This document shows positions 6,438-14,025 of a stretch of DNA of 21,407 nt, piece after piece. Both the position numbers and the translations under genes were made by a program. Every line of letters starts with the position of its first letter. The first letter of the stretch is position 1. The stretch is taken from assembly GCA_964503595.1 (NCBI GenBank), contig CAZDAM010000060.1, positions 1 through 21,407 of the forward strand. The letters are read 5' to 3'. This DNA is from CAZDAM01 sp964503595 (GTDB lineage Bacteria; Muiribacteriota; UBA6191). The notes beneath the pieces are model-generated. The model was given only the letters and a program-made list of their open reading frames with translations. It was not told the DNA's origin and did not search any database.

Positions 6438-7676
6438 GTGGGAAAAATCTGTCGCTTTCGAATTACCAACTCTTCCTTGAGCTTTGAGAAAGATATCGAG
6501 TTTGAGGGAGAAACTTCACTCCGGATTGGCCGGGTGGAGAGCAATGACATCTCCGTGGATGATGCCAAAATCAGCCGCCACCATGTCCAGGCCGAACTCA
6601 GGGAAGAGCGTCTTCTGGTCCGGGATCTGAATTCCCGCAGTGGAACCTGGCTCAATGGCGAGAAGATGAATCATTCCTTCCACTTAAGACCAGGTGAAAC
6701 CTTTCGCATCGGCGATACGGAAATCACCTTTGAAATTCCCTCGGAGGAAACTCCGAATGCCCTTCAGGAAACTTCGGACAGGCGACCCCAGTCCCACTAC
6801 CAGTTTTACCTGCAAAAGGACTTGAGCCAGAGCGTTCAGGCCGCATCCCTTCCCATTGAAGCGGGAGATGAGATGGATCGCTTCTACCGCAAGGTCCTAC
6901 TGTTTCCGTTCTTTCTTCTCTTCGTATTCTTCGTGCTTTTTCCCAGTATGACCACATTCCTGATCTCCATGACTTACAGCGGCATTGCCCTGTACTTTTC
7001 CAAAAACCTGCTTCCTGGTCCGGAGGCCATGATGAGCGAGGGTTTCCGTTTGCCCATCACCAGAAGAATTGCCCGCCTCCAGAAAACCATCGATATGAAA
7101 ATTCTGGAACTCCCCCCTTTTGATCGCAATCTCTTAATCAAGATGCAAAAGGAGATGAGCAGCTTTGTCCGTGAAAAGCTCCCAAAAATGGAGCGCGACA
7201 TCTTCGCCCTCAACAAAAGCCTGGTTTCAGGCACCCTCAATCGCCTGGAACAGCGCCGGGAAATGCTTGAGAACGAACTGCGCAATACGACCGAAGAATC
7301 GATTTCCCTCCAGATTCAGAAGAATCTGACCCGCCTGAATCGCCAGATCAAAATGCAGAAGAACATCAAAAATATTCTGATGCACCTGATCCTCAAACTG
7401 GAGGACTACCAGATCCAGCTGGAAATTCTGGAGAGCACCCTGATTGCCCAGTCCTTCCGGGACAACTACTCGGACTTCTCCACCCGTTTTCTGGACCTTC
7501 AGGAAGACATCGATGATGTCTACCGTGAGTACAATGCCTTAAAAGAAGACGATTCCCTTCTTTTTGGGGGCAAGGAAGAAGAAAAACCCGCTCTGGAAGA
7601 AGGCGAAAAAACCGAGGCTCTTCCCGTGCAAACCGTTTCCAGAAGCCAGGAAAACAAATCCGGGCCCTCGGCCTGA
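6438..7676 (+). CDS. FHA-domain membrane protein with long coiled coil
   Basis: This 412-aa protein carries an FHA phosphothreonine-binding domain at about 8-100. The signature residues are present: G31-R32, S46-R47-H48-H49, then N65 and SGT (68-70) and NG (73-74). Two hydrophobic stretches (about 153-169 and 171-188) form a membrane hairpin, so both ends should be cytoplasmic. A long, highly charged helical region (about 205-375) is predicted to form coiled coil. The C-terminal tail (376-412) is acidic, then polar. GTG 6438 is chosen because it precedes the FHA strand directly and carries a TAGAAT 6 nt upstream. Its job is probably to recruit phosphorylated partners to the membrane. No Ser/Thr kinase is seen in the window. 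FHA proteins are known in type III, VI and IV-pilus regulation, but this architecture is not one I can name. Confidence 0.8.
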   Translation: MGKICRFRITNSSLSFEKDIEFEGETSLRIGRVESNDISVDDAKISRHHVQAELREERLLVRDLNSRSGTWLNGEKMNHSFHLRPGETFRIGDTEITFEIPSEETPNALQETSDRRPQSHYQFYLQKDLSQSVQAASLPIEAGDEMDRFYRKVLLFPFFLLFVFFVLFPSMTTFLISMTYSGIALYFSKNLLPGPEAMMSEGFRLPITRRIARLQKTIDMKILELPPFDRNLLIKMQKEMSSFVREKLPKMERDIFALNKSLVSGTLNRLEQRREMLENELRNTTEESISLQIQKNLTRLNRQIKMQKNIKNILMHLILKLEDYQIQLEILESTLIAQSFRDNYSDFSTRFLDLQEDIDDVYREYNALKEDDSLLFGGKEEEKPALEEGEKTEALPVQTVSRSQENKSGPSA

Positions 7677-7727
7677 ACCAAAAAAAGCCCAGGACATTTT
7701 CTGCCCAAGGCCTGTTTGTTCAGGAAA

Positions 7728-9071
7728 TCAGGAGTTACTGCTTCCCGTGAAGCGGAATCCATCAAGCCGCATAGCCGGTACGCTCATACGCCCAAAAGAA
7801 GTCAGACTCCAGGTATTGTGACTCATATCAAAGACCCGGTTCAAAAGCTCGGGCACACAGATATTAAAGCGCAGATTCTTCAGACCATGAACAATTCTGC
7901 CATTCTCAACCATGAAGGTCCCGTCCCGGGTCATGCCTGTTAGGGTCAAACGGCGTGGATCAATCACGTTGTCGTAGAAAAACCGCGTCACCAGAATGCC
8001 TTTCCTGGTTTCCTCAATCATTTTGGAAAGGACGGAATTTCCGCCGGAAACCCTGAGATTCAAAGGCAAAGGCCCGGATTTGGCCGGATAGGGCAGAGCA
8101 TGTCCGGTACTGACTCCACGGCCCAGCTTGGAGGCCAGAACCCGATCGCTGACCGGCCCCACAAAAACTCCGTTCTCAATGATCGGACAGGCCTGACGGC
8201 GCACTCCATCATAATCAAAGGGAGCCCCGAAAGACTGGAAGTAGGAGCAGTCATCCACCACACTGATTCGCTCATCCATGACCTTCTGGCCGATTTTATC
8301 GGAAAAACAGGAACGGTTTTCGACAATCGGAAGCCCACCCAGAGCCATATAGCCCAGCCAGAAAAACAGAGTTTCAACAGCCGGTGGCTCCAGAATCACC
8401 GTGTATTCCCCTTCTCCCAGAGCATGAGGATTTTCACTCAGAAGAGCCTTTTGAAGAGCGATATCATAAAGCTTCTCCGGCTGAATGGCCTCCAGCTCAT
8501 GACTGTGAAACTCGGACCAGCCGGTTCCACCATTGGATGTCCTGATGGAAAGGGTAAAGCTTGCGCTGGTGGCAGCATGCCAGCTGAACATTCCCTTGGA
8601 ATTGCCCACAGCATAAACCTGATCCCCATGGGAAAAGGCTCCTGCCACTTCGACGTTGCGCTCTTTGGCATCATGAAAGATATTCTCAAGTTCAGAGAGC
8701 TTGGCATCAAAGCAGGCATCCATGGTCGGATGGTGATACCAGCTGGAACTGATGATCTCTTCCTTCTCCTCAGAAAGGCCCAAAAATTCGGGGTCTTCCT
8801 TCTGGATCCTGGCAATCGCAGCGGCTTTCTGGACAGCCTCGGTCACATCTTCACCACTGAAACGGTTCAGAGAAGCCAGGCCAACCCGTTTTCCATCCGC
8901 AACCTGTGCCCGAACGGAATATTCCTTGCGAAGAAGGTTCTGATGAACTTCGTTACAGCCAACCCTTGCCAGCTGTTCCTTGCCGCCGGTGACCATAACC
9001 TGAACATCCTTGCCCGAAGCCGCATCGATCGCCTTGCTTACAATATCGCGGGTACGCTCAACACTAATCAT
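7728..9071 (-). CDS. tldE: TldE/PmbA, metalloprotease partner subunit
   Basis: This 447-aa TldE (PmbA) homologue has the family's usual length. TldE pairs with TldD in a barrel-like heterodimer that degrades unfolded or modified peptides; in E. coli it matures microcin B17 and degrades CcdA. As expected for this subunit no HExxxH motif is present. The C-terminal segments RFFYDNVIDPRRLTLTGM and FMVENGRIVHGLKNLRFN are typical of the family. The ATG (9069-9071) overlaps the tldD stop by 4 bases (ATGA), which implies translational coupling. It ends 51 bp from the convergent FHA gene. The protein is cytoplasmic in known members. Assignment is secure. Confidence 0.93.
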   Translation of the reverse strand: MISVERTRDIVSKAIDAASGKDVQVMVTGGKEQLARVGCNEVHQNLLRKEYSVRAQVADGKRVGLASLNRFSGEDVTEAVQKAAAIARIQKEDPEFLGLSEEKEEIISSSWYHHPTMDACFDAKLSELENIFHDAKERNVEVAGAFSHGDQVYAVGNSKGMFSWHAATSASFTLSIRTSNGGTGWSEFHSHELEAIQPEKLYDIALQKALLSENPHALGEGEYTVILEPPAVETLFFWLGYMALGGLPIVENRSCFSDKIGQKVMDERISVVDDCSYFQSFGAPFDYDGVRRQACPIIENGVFVGPVSDRVLASKLGRGVSTGHALPYPAKSGPLPLNLRVSGGNSVLSKMIEETRKGILVTRFFYDNVIDPRRLTLTGMTRDGTFMVENGRIVHGLKNLRFNICVPELLNRVFDMSHNTWSLTSFGRMSVPAMRLDGFRFTGSSNS

Positions 9072-10516
9072 GAATTGACTCCTACACGCTGATTTTCAAA
9101 TTTAGCCCAGGAGACCCCATGACCCACACGAGCCACCTGCATGGGCTGACCCTTGCCGCAGTTGGGGGTTCCCCAGAGTTTCCACTCATCCTTGCCGGCA
9201 ATTCCCGTACACTGGCCCCAGAATTCCGGAGTAATCCCGGTATAGGTCGGATTTTTGACCATATCCGCGATCTTGCCGTTTTCAATCAGCCAGCCAATTT
9301 CACAGCCGAACTGAAAATTCCAGCGCTTATCATCAATCGACCAGGAGGAATTGTCGGAAAGCAGAATCCCTTTTCTGGTCGAGGAAATCAGCTGTTCCAG
9401 GGTTTCCTGGCCTGGCATGAGATGGATATTGGTCATCCTGACAATCGGAACGTTTTTCCAGCCCTGGGCGCGGCAGGCTCCGTTGGATCTGCCATCCTCC
9501 CGGTAAGCACAGTCCCGGGATTTGAGGTAACCGACAAACTGCCCTTCCTTCACCAGATCCGTTTTGCAGGTTGGCGTCCCTTCATCATCAAACCCGGCCG
9601 TTCCAAGCGCTCCAGGAGTCGCTCCATCCTGAACCAGATTGACCTTATCAGAACCGTAGGTGAAGTTCTTCCACTTATCCAGAGTCAGAAAACTGGTTCC
9701 GGCAAAATTGGCCTCATAACCAAGAACCCGATCGAGTTCCACTGCGTGCCCACAGGATTCATGCACCTGAAGGGCCAGCTGGCTTCCTCCAAGAATCAGA
9801 TCCATCTTGCCATCCTCAAGGGATTTTGCCGTATGCAGCTGAACGGCCTCTTTAGCAATGCGCTCAGCATGAGCCATCAGGTCCATTTCCCTGACAGCCT
9901 CATAGCCTCGAGCTTCATGATTGCCCCGAAAACTTGATGGATAGGAGCGGGTCTGCACCTCTCCTCCCAGAAGGGAAGTTGCACTGATTCCGGCACCACT
10001 ATGCAGGACCATCTGGGACAGACGAGCCCCTTCGGTATCCATGTAAAGGCGCTCTTCCCGATAAAAATCCATGGAGCCAGTGGTGATGGCTACTCCCTCT
10101 ACCTTGCCCATCTCTTCCGAACATTTCAGGAGAAGTTCGAGCTTTTCCTCAAGACTTACCTGAAAAGGGTCTTCGGAAAAATCCGTACCCCAGTCAGCCT
10201 GAACAGCATCACGAGGGGACAGATTCAGCTGGGCCCGGGACACCCGGGCCGATGCCCGGGCCAGCTCCATGGCGCGCTCCACGGTTTTCTTCATCCGCTT
10301 CTTATCATAGATATCGGGATTGGAGGCAAAACCCCAGGATCCGTTGACCACAACCCGAACACCGATCCCAAAATCATAGTGGGAATCAACGCCCTGCACA
10401 TGACCATTTTTGACGGATATCGATTCGGTGCGCAGACTGCAAAGCCTAGCATCCGCATACTGAACGCCCAGAAACAGAGCATAGTCCAGCGCTTCCTTTA
10501 AAATTTGCTCATTCAT
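9068..10516 (-). CDS. tldD: TldD, catalytic metalloprotease subunit
   Basis: This 482-aa zinc protease is the catalytic half of TldD/TldE. The metal site HESCGH is at residues 252-257. The third ligand expected from the E. coli enzyme is a late cysteine, here Cys453 in NCGKGQP. The substrate-strand segment YEANFAGTSF (267-276) is intact, so activity is expected. The ATG at 10514-10516 has TAGAAT 6 nt upstream and no SD, and tldE follows with a 4-bp overlap. Across a 136-bp intergenic region lies a divergent 69-aa gene. Natural substrates are short, unfolded or RiPP-type peptides, so that small neighbour is worth testing as a client. No precursor-modifying enzymes are present, so a RiPP cluster is not claimed. 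Confidence 0.95.
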   Translation of the reverse strand: MNEQILKEALDYALFLGVQYADARLCSLRTESISVKNGHVQGVDSHYDFGIGVRVVVNGSWGFASNPDIYDKKRMKKTVERAMELARASARVSRAQLNLSPRDAVQADWGTDFSEDPFQVSLEEKLELLLKCSEEMGKVEGVAITTGSMDFYREERLYMDTEGARLSQMVLHSGAGISATSLLGGEVQTRSYPSSFRGNHEARGYEAVREMDLMAHAERIAKEAVQLHTAKSLEDGKMDLILGGSQLALQVHESCGHAVELDRVLGYEANFAGTSFLTLDKWKNFTYGSDKVNLVQDGATPGALGTAGFDDEGTPTCKTDLVKEGQFVGYLKSRDCAYREDGRSNGACRAQGWKNVPIVRMTNIHLMPGQETLEQLISSTRKGILLSDNSSWSIDDKRWNFQFGCEIGWLIENGKIADMVKNPTYTGITPEFWGQCTGIAGKDEWKLWGTPNCGKGQPMQVARVGHGVSWAKFENQRVGVNS

Positions 10517-10522
10517 GATTCC

Positions 10523-10528
10523 ATTCTA
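10523..10528 (-). promoter_or_regulatory. -10 element, leaderless start of tldD
   Basis: On the minus strand TAGAAT lies 6 nt before the tldD ATG. The same hexamer precedes pgk and the FHA gene at 6-7 nt. No convincing -35 is seen at the usual spacing. Confidence 0.5.
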
Positions 10529-10572
10529 GAGGGTCAAAGAGCTTTCATCCAGTTCCATTTTCATTTTAGGGC

Positions 10573-10601
10573 TTGACGCTTCTGGTAATTACAAACATAC
10601 T
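10573..10601 (+). promoter_or_regulatory. Promoter of the 69-aa gene
   Basis: TTGACG (10573-10578) and CATACT (10596-10601) are separated by 17 bp, a sigma70-type arrangement. It gives a leader of about 45 nt before ATG 10653. Unlike the leaderless genes this one has an SD, GGGGAG at 10639-10644. Confidence 0.6.
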
Positions 10602-10652
10602 TAAAATGGGGAATGTATTCCTAAACGCAAATTTTGGTGGGGAGATAGGATC

Positions 10653-10862
10653 ATGACAAGCAGCGTTTTGGCAGATTCTTGGATCTTGAAACTGAAAAAC
10701 TCAGATAATCTGTACTATGGGGATCTCAACCACCCCTTCTTCGTCTTCGATAACCGGACAGACGCAGAAGAATACGCCCGTTCCCATTCTTTGGGACGCA
10801 TGTTTCATGCTATCCAGGCTACCCCTGAACTGCTGCATCGCTATCTGAACTGTTCTTTCTAG
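10653..10862 (+). CDS. Small hypothetical protein (69 aa), monocistronic
   Basis: I do not recognise this 69-aa protein. It has no signal peptide or membrane segment. The pattern is a beta-rich start (SWILKLKNSDNLYYGDL), a 'HPFFVFDNRTDAEEYARSH' stretch (strand then helix), and a C-terminal helix ending in NCSF. This looks like a compact alpha/beta fold. It is a real gene by context: a TTGACG-17-CATACT promoter, a GGGGAG ribosome binding site 8 nt from the ATG, and a strong intrinsic terminator 15 bp after the stop. Such a self-contained high-expression unit is unlike its neighbours. It is divergent from tldD, so a functional link (substrate or regulator of TldD/E) is possible but only inferred. 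Confidence 0.75.
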   Translation: MTSSVLADSWILKLKNSDNLYYGDLNHPFFVFDNRTDAEEYARSHSLGRMFHAIQATPELLHRYLNCSF

Positions 10863-10877
10863 AAATAGTCCTATAGG

Positions 10878-10905
10878 AAAGCCCCCTCTTTTTTGGGGGT
10901 TTTTC
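10878..10905 (+). terminator. Intrinsic terminator of the 69-aa gene
   Basis: CCCCC (10882-10886) pairs with GGGGG (10895-10899), extended by A-T and G-T pairs. The loop is TCTTTTTT, and a T-rich tail follows at 10900-10904. Confidence 0.85.
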
Positions 10906-10955
10906 TGTTCTTGGGATATCTGGATCAATTTGCAAACAAAGAAACACCTGCCTTC

Positions 10956-11275
10956 TTATTCCCGGCCCCTTTCATGCACCAGAGCATGATGCCTGAAGCA
11001 AAGCGTCATCAGATTTTCCACCGTGTTCTTTCCCCCCTTGAGACCGGAATTCTATGGTGGATATGCAAAAACCGCCTTCCTTCACAGCGTTTTCCTTTGA
11101 CGTGGAAGGTGCACTGGCCCTGATCGCGCAGATTGACAGCATGCTTTACCTCTGCCGGAATCGGTTTTCTTTTCTGTCCTGTGACAGACGTATCCCGCCC
11201 AGATTCAATCGTCTGGCCAGAGCTGGTGCTTCCATTCGTCCTGTTACAGATTCCAACCGGCAAAACGAAAGGCAT
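10956..11275 (-). pseudogene. HNH endonuclease remnant, frameshifted
   Basis: The minus strand encodes the C-terminal part of an HNH nuclease of the type found in many Gram-negatives: IPAEVKHAVNLRDQGQC, then HIHHRIPVS, after which the frame is lost near 11033-11038. In the next frame GGKNTVENLMTLCFRHH and ALVHERG continue the motif perfectly (N and final H of HNH), up to TAA at 10956-10958. One extra G in a run of six (11033-11038) would restore a single frame. No longer N-terminal domain is recognisable upstream. It is either a decayed gene or a real one hit by a homopolymer sequencing error. The visible first frame starts at ATG 11273-11275. It follows the DinB remnant on the same strand. 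Confidence 0.7.
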
Positions 11276-11293
11276 TGATCCGGCTGCATGGTT

Positions 11294-11664
11294 TTACAGA
11301 TTGCTCCAGGCCGGATTTGCTTCCGGGTGGTAACCCCAGATCGACCAGCTGGCAGGAAAGGGAAGATCAAGCTGATGCAGGAACACCAGAAAAATCCCCT
11401 GATGCAGAACCTCATGTTCCAGAAGACAGCTTAGGGTCTCCTCCCGGCTCATCTCGCCATGAGGCCAGCGGATTTTCTCCGGGCCTGGACTTTTCAGAGT
11501 TTCCTCCAGTTACTTGCCCAGATCATCCAGATAGGCTTTCAGGCCTTCGATATCGGTTTCCAGTCCAAAAGTCTCGGGATTGGACGCACCGCCATCGCTT
11601 CGGGAGTTGCCCTTTCCAGAACATCCCGGCTGAGCTTGCGGTGCATGCGATAGGTCATCAGCAT
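11294..11664 (-). pseudogene. DinB-family protein remnant (frameshift plus stop)
   Basis: This 371-nt stretch reads as a DinB/YfiT-type four-helix protein only if two lesions are repaired. It opens at ATG 11662-11664, which overlaps the OPT stop (TGATG), with MLMTYRMHRKLSRDVLERA. A one-base loss near 11585 moves the frame to NPETFGLETDIEGLKAYL. An in-frame TAA (about 11512) then interrupts it, and WPHGEMSREETLSCLLEHEVL, HQGIFLVFLHQLDLPFP and SWSIWGY follow to TAA at 11294-11296. EHEVLHQG holds the conserved metal-binding His and the hallmark C-terminal helix of DinB proteins. These are often thiol- or metal-dependent transferases. The total length (about 123 codons) is shorter than the usual 150-170, so an internal deletion is also possible. 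Confidence 0.6.
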
Positions 11665-13886
11665 CAGGATTTCTTCCCGGCCGGTTTGGCCAGAGTCACC
11701 CAAAGAAGCGAGCCTGCCAGAAGAAGGAAGGCAAAAACTCCAAATGCGTTGGCATTGCGGCTCTGGGAACGGGTTGCCACCTTGAGGCTCCCATCCGGGT
11801 TTTCCGCGATGCCAAGATAGATTTTGTCCCCCGCCTTCAAAGTCACTTCAGAAATCAGCAGAGCACCGGTTCTGGGCTGAATTTCAACCTGCCAGGTTCT
11901 CGTGGGACGTTCTTCAGAAAATTCTTCCGGGCTGACAAACAGATTTCCGGTCTGTTCCTTACCATCCAGTTTCACTGTAGTGCCGGCAGCAACATCCAGA
12001 TGAATCCCAGGTCTTTGCACAATGGAAAGAATTTTGTCGGCCTCAAGACCGACAAGACCGACAACCATAACTCCGGCAAGAGCTGCCCCGGCAATCAGAC
12101 CGGAAGAAAACAGAACTCCGGCTTCGCGTTTTTCCTCAATATCCGGATCCTTCTTGCGGGAATTCACATACATGCGAATCAGTCCCCCCACCATGATCGG
12201 GGTGGACAGAGACATGGGCAGATAAAGACCGACAGCAAAGGCCAGGGAAGAAATCCCGAGCATTTCCACAAAGGCCGCAATGAACATCCCTGAAATCACC
12301 AGGGCCCAGGGCAGGTTTCCACCAATCACACCATCCACGACCAGTTTCATCAGATTGGCCTGGGGGGCTGGTAAATCACCACTGACAATCCCATCCTTGA
12401 GGAGGGCCATGACCATACCCATGCTCAGGGCTGAGGCCAGAAGACCGACAAACTCCCCTTTCTGCTGGTTGAAAGGCGTTGCTCCGACCAGAAATCCGGT
12501 TTTCAGATCCTGGCTGGTATCTCCGGCAATTGCAGCCGCAATACAGACAAAGGCTCCGACAATCAGAACAGCAATCTTGGCATTGGGAAGTTCATGCAGT
12601 CCCGCCGACATAAAAATCAGACAGGTCACCAGAAGAGTTGCAATCGTCATTCCGGAAACAGGGTTGGAAGAGCTGCCCAGAAGACCCACAATCCGGCTTG
12701 AGACAGTCACAAAGAAGAAGGAAAAAACCACGATCAGGATTCCGGCTACAATGGCCTCGACGACTTCTCCCTCAAACAGATCAGAGGCCAGAAACACTCC
12801 GATACAGACTGCCGCAGCCACAGCACCACCCAGAATGAATTTCATGGAGAAATCACGCTCGGTGCGAGGAACTGTTTCATCCGAAGCCCCGCCTCCAAGA
12901 TTCGCAAGACCGGCTTTAAAGGACTGCACAATCACCGGAAGAGATTTGATCAGGGCAAAAATTCCGGCAAAGGCCACCCCGCCCGCCCCAATATAACGGA
13001 CGTATCTGGACCAGATCTGTATCGGCTCCATATCACGAATCAGGGTGACGGTTTCCGGGTAAATCGGAGTGCCCACGGAATCCCCGAAAAATGTAATCAG
13101 GGGAATCAGAACCATCCAGCCCAGAATCCCTCCGGAAAGCATGACCGCAGCAATTTTCGGCCCGATGATATAGCCCACTCCCAAAAGCTCGGGGGTAATT
13201 TCGGCTCCAACTTCTGCTCCTTTGAAATGAGGAAGATGGGTGGTCGGCTCCTTGCTCCACAGCCCGAAGAACTTGTTGTGCATCAGAAGCTGGTAGGCAG
13301 CACCAATCCCCAGACCCTGAAACAGGCGTCGGGCCTTGCTGGTATCTCCCTGGGAAGCCACCAGCACTTCAGCACAGGCTGTCCCTTCCGGGTAAGGCAG
13401 ACGGCCATGCTCCTGGGCAATCAGGTAGCGCCTCAGGGGAATCATGAACAGGATTCCCAGAAACCCGCCAAACAGGGCAATCAGAAAAATCTCGGTCTGG
13501 GACGGTGTCATTCCCCAGATAAAAAGAGCCGGGATGGTGAAGGCAACCCCGGCAGCAAGCGACTCACCGGCAGAACCGATGGTCTGAACCATATTTGTTT
13601 CAAGAATGGTTCCGTCTCCGGTGAGCTTTCTGAACATGCGGAAAAACGCCACGGCCATGACGGCCGCCGGAATGGAAGCGGAAACCGTCAGACCAACCTT
13701 GAGCCCCAGATAGGCGTTGGCTGCGCCGAAGACAACCCCGATCAGACAGCCGAAAAAGATCGATTTCAGTGTGAATTCAGCCGGAGCCTCGCTGGCAGGT
13801 ATGTATGGCTGATACTCTTCTCCCGGTTTCAGCTCCCGGTAAGCCTGCGATGAAAGACCGCCCTTGGGTTCGATGGATCCGCCCAT
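11664..13886 (-). CDS. OPT-family oligopeptide transporter
   Basis: This 740-aa integral membrane protein belongs to the oligopeptide transporter (OPT) family, bacterial branch. It would import peptides or metal-chelates with protons. The first membrane segment (FTLKSIFFGCLIGVVFGAA) leads into GLKVGLTVSASIPAAVMAV, the family's N-terminal signature. Other markers are LPYPEGTACAEVL, SSNPVSGMTIATLLVTC, DTSQDLKTGFLVGATP and PFNQQKGEFVGLL. About 14-16 hydrophobic helices are visible. Near the C-terminus an extra hydrophilic insert (roughly 620-700) precedes a final helix. The start has a strong SD, AAGGAG at 13893-13898, 6 nt before ATG. The stop overlaps the DinB remnant (TGATG), which was once co-translated. 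No dedicated peptidase is next to it, but tldD/E lie downstream. Confidence 0.93.
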   Translation of the reverse strand: MGGSIEPKGGLSSQAYRELKPGEEYQPYIPASEAPAEFTLKSIFFGCLIGVVFGAANAYLGLKVGLTVSASIPAAVMAVAFFRMFRKLTGDGTILETNMVQTIGSAGESLAAGVAFTIPALFIWGMTPSQTEIFLIALFGGFLGILFMIPLRRYLIAQEHGRLPYPEGTACAEVLVASQGDTSKARRLFQGLGIGAAYQLLMHNKFFGLWSKEPTTHLPHFKGAEVGAEITPELLGVGYIIGPKIAAVMLSGGILGWMVLIPLITFFGDSVGTPIYPETVTLIRDMEPIQIWSRYVRYIGAGGVAFAGIFALIKSLPVIVQSFKAGLANLGGGASDETVPRTERDFSMKFILGGAVAAAVCIGVFLASDLFEGEVVEAIVAGILIVVFSFFFVTVSSRIVGLLGSSSNPVSGMTIATLLVTCLIFMSAGLHELPNAKIAVLIVGAFVCIAAAIAGDTSQDLKTGFLVGATPFNQQKGEFVGLLASALSMGMVMALLKDGIVSGDLPAPQANLMKLVVDGVIGGNLPWALVISGMFIAAFVEMLGISSLAFAVGLYLPMSLSTPIMVGGLIRMYVNSRKKDPDIEEKREAGVLFSSGLIAGAALAGVMVVGLVGLEADKILSIVQRPGIHLDVAAGTTVKLDGKEQTGNLFVSPEEFSEERPTRTWQVEIQPRTGALLISEVTLKAGDKIYLGIAENPDGSLKVATRSQSRNANAFGVFAFLLLAGSLLWVTLAKPAGKKS

Positions 13887-13892
13887 TTCACA

Positions 13893-13898
13893 CTCCTT
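13893..13898 (-). promoter_or_regulatory. Shine-Dalgarno of the OPT gene
   Basis: AAGGAG on the minus strand lies 6 nt before ATG 13884-13886. It fixes that start and contrasts with the leaderless neighbours. A TAAGTT (13908-13913) further upstream could serve as -10. Confidence 0.7.
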
Positions 13899-14012
13899 GA
13901 TTTTGCAAACTTAACAGGTTGGCACACCGGCCCCTTGAGAGTCACCCGTCACAAGCTGATTTCCTGCCGGATCAGACAAAAAATCAGAAATCCAAACCTT
14001 CCTGCAAAGTGA

Positions 14013-14018
14013 TAGAAT
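14013..14018 (+). promoter_or_regulatory. -10 element, leaderless start of pgk
   Basis: TAGAAT lies 7 nt before the pgk ATG (14026). No SD-like purine tract is seen. The position implies transcription from the start codon itself. Confidence 0.5.
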
Positions 14019-14025
14019 TGTCGGC

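Noticed and set aside
8100..9092. 330-codon plus-strand frame opposite tldE
   Set aside because: It is fully antisense to a certain gene, has no domain, and its composition reflects the codon pattern of tldE.
12280..12996. 238-codon plus-strand frame within the OPT gene
   Set aside because: Antisense shadow of the transporter: Arg/Pro/Thr-rich low-complexity translation with no start signals.
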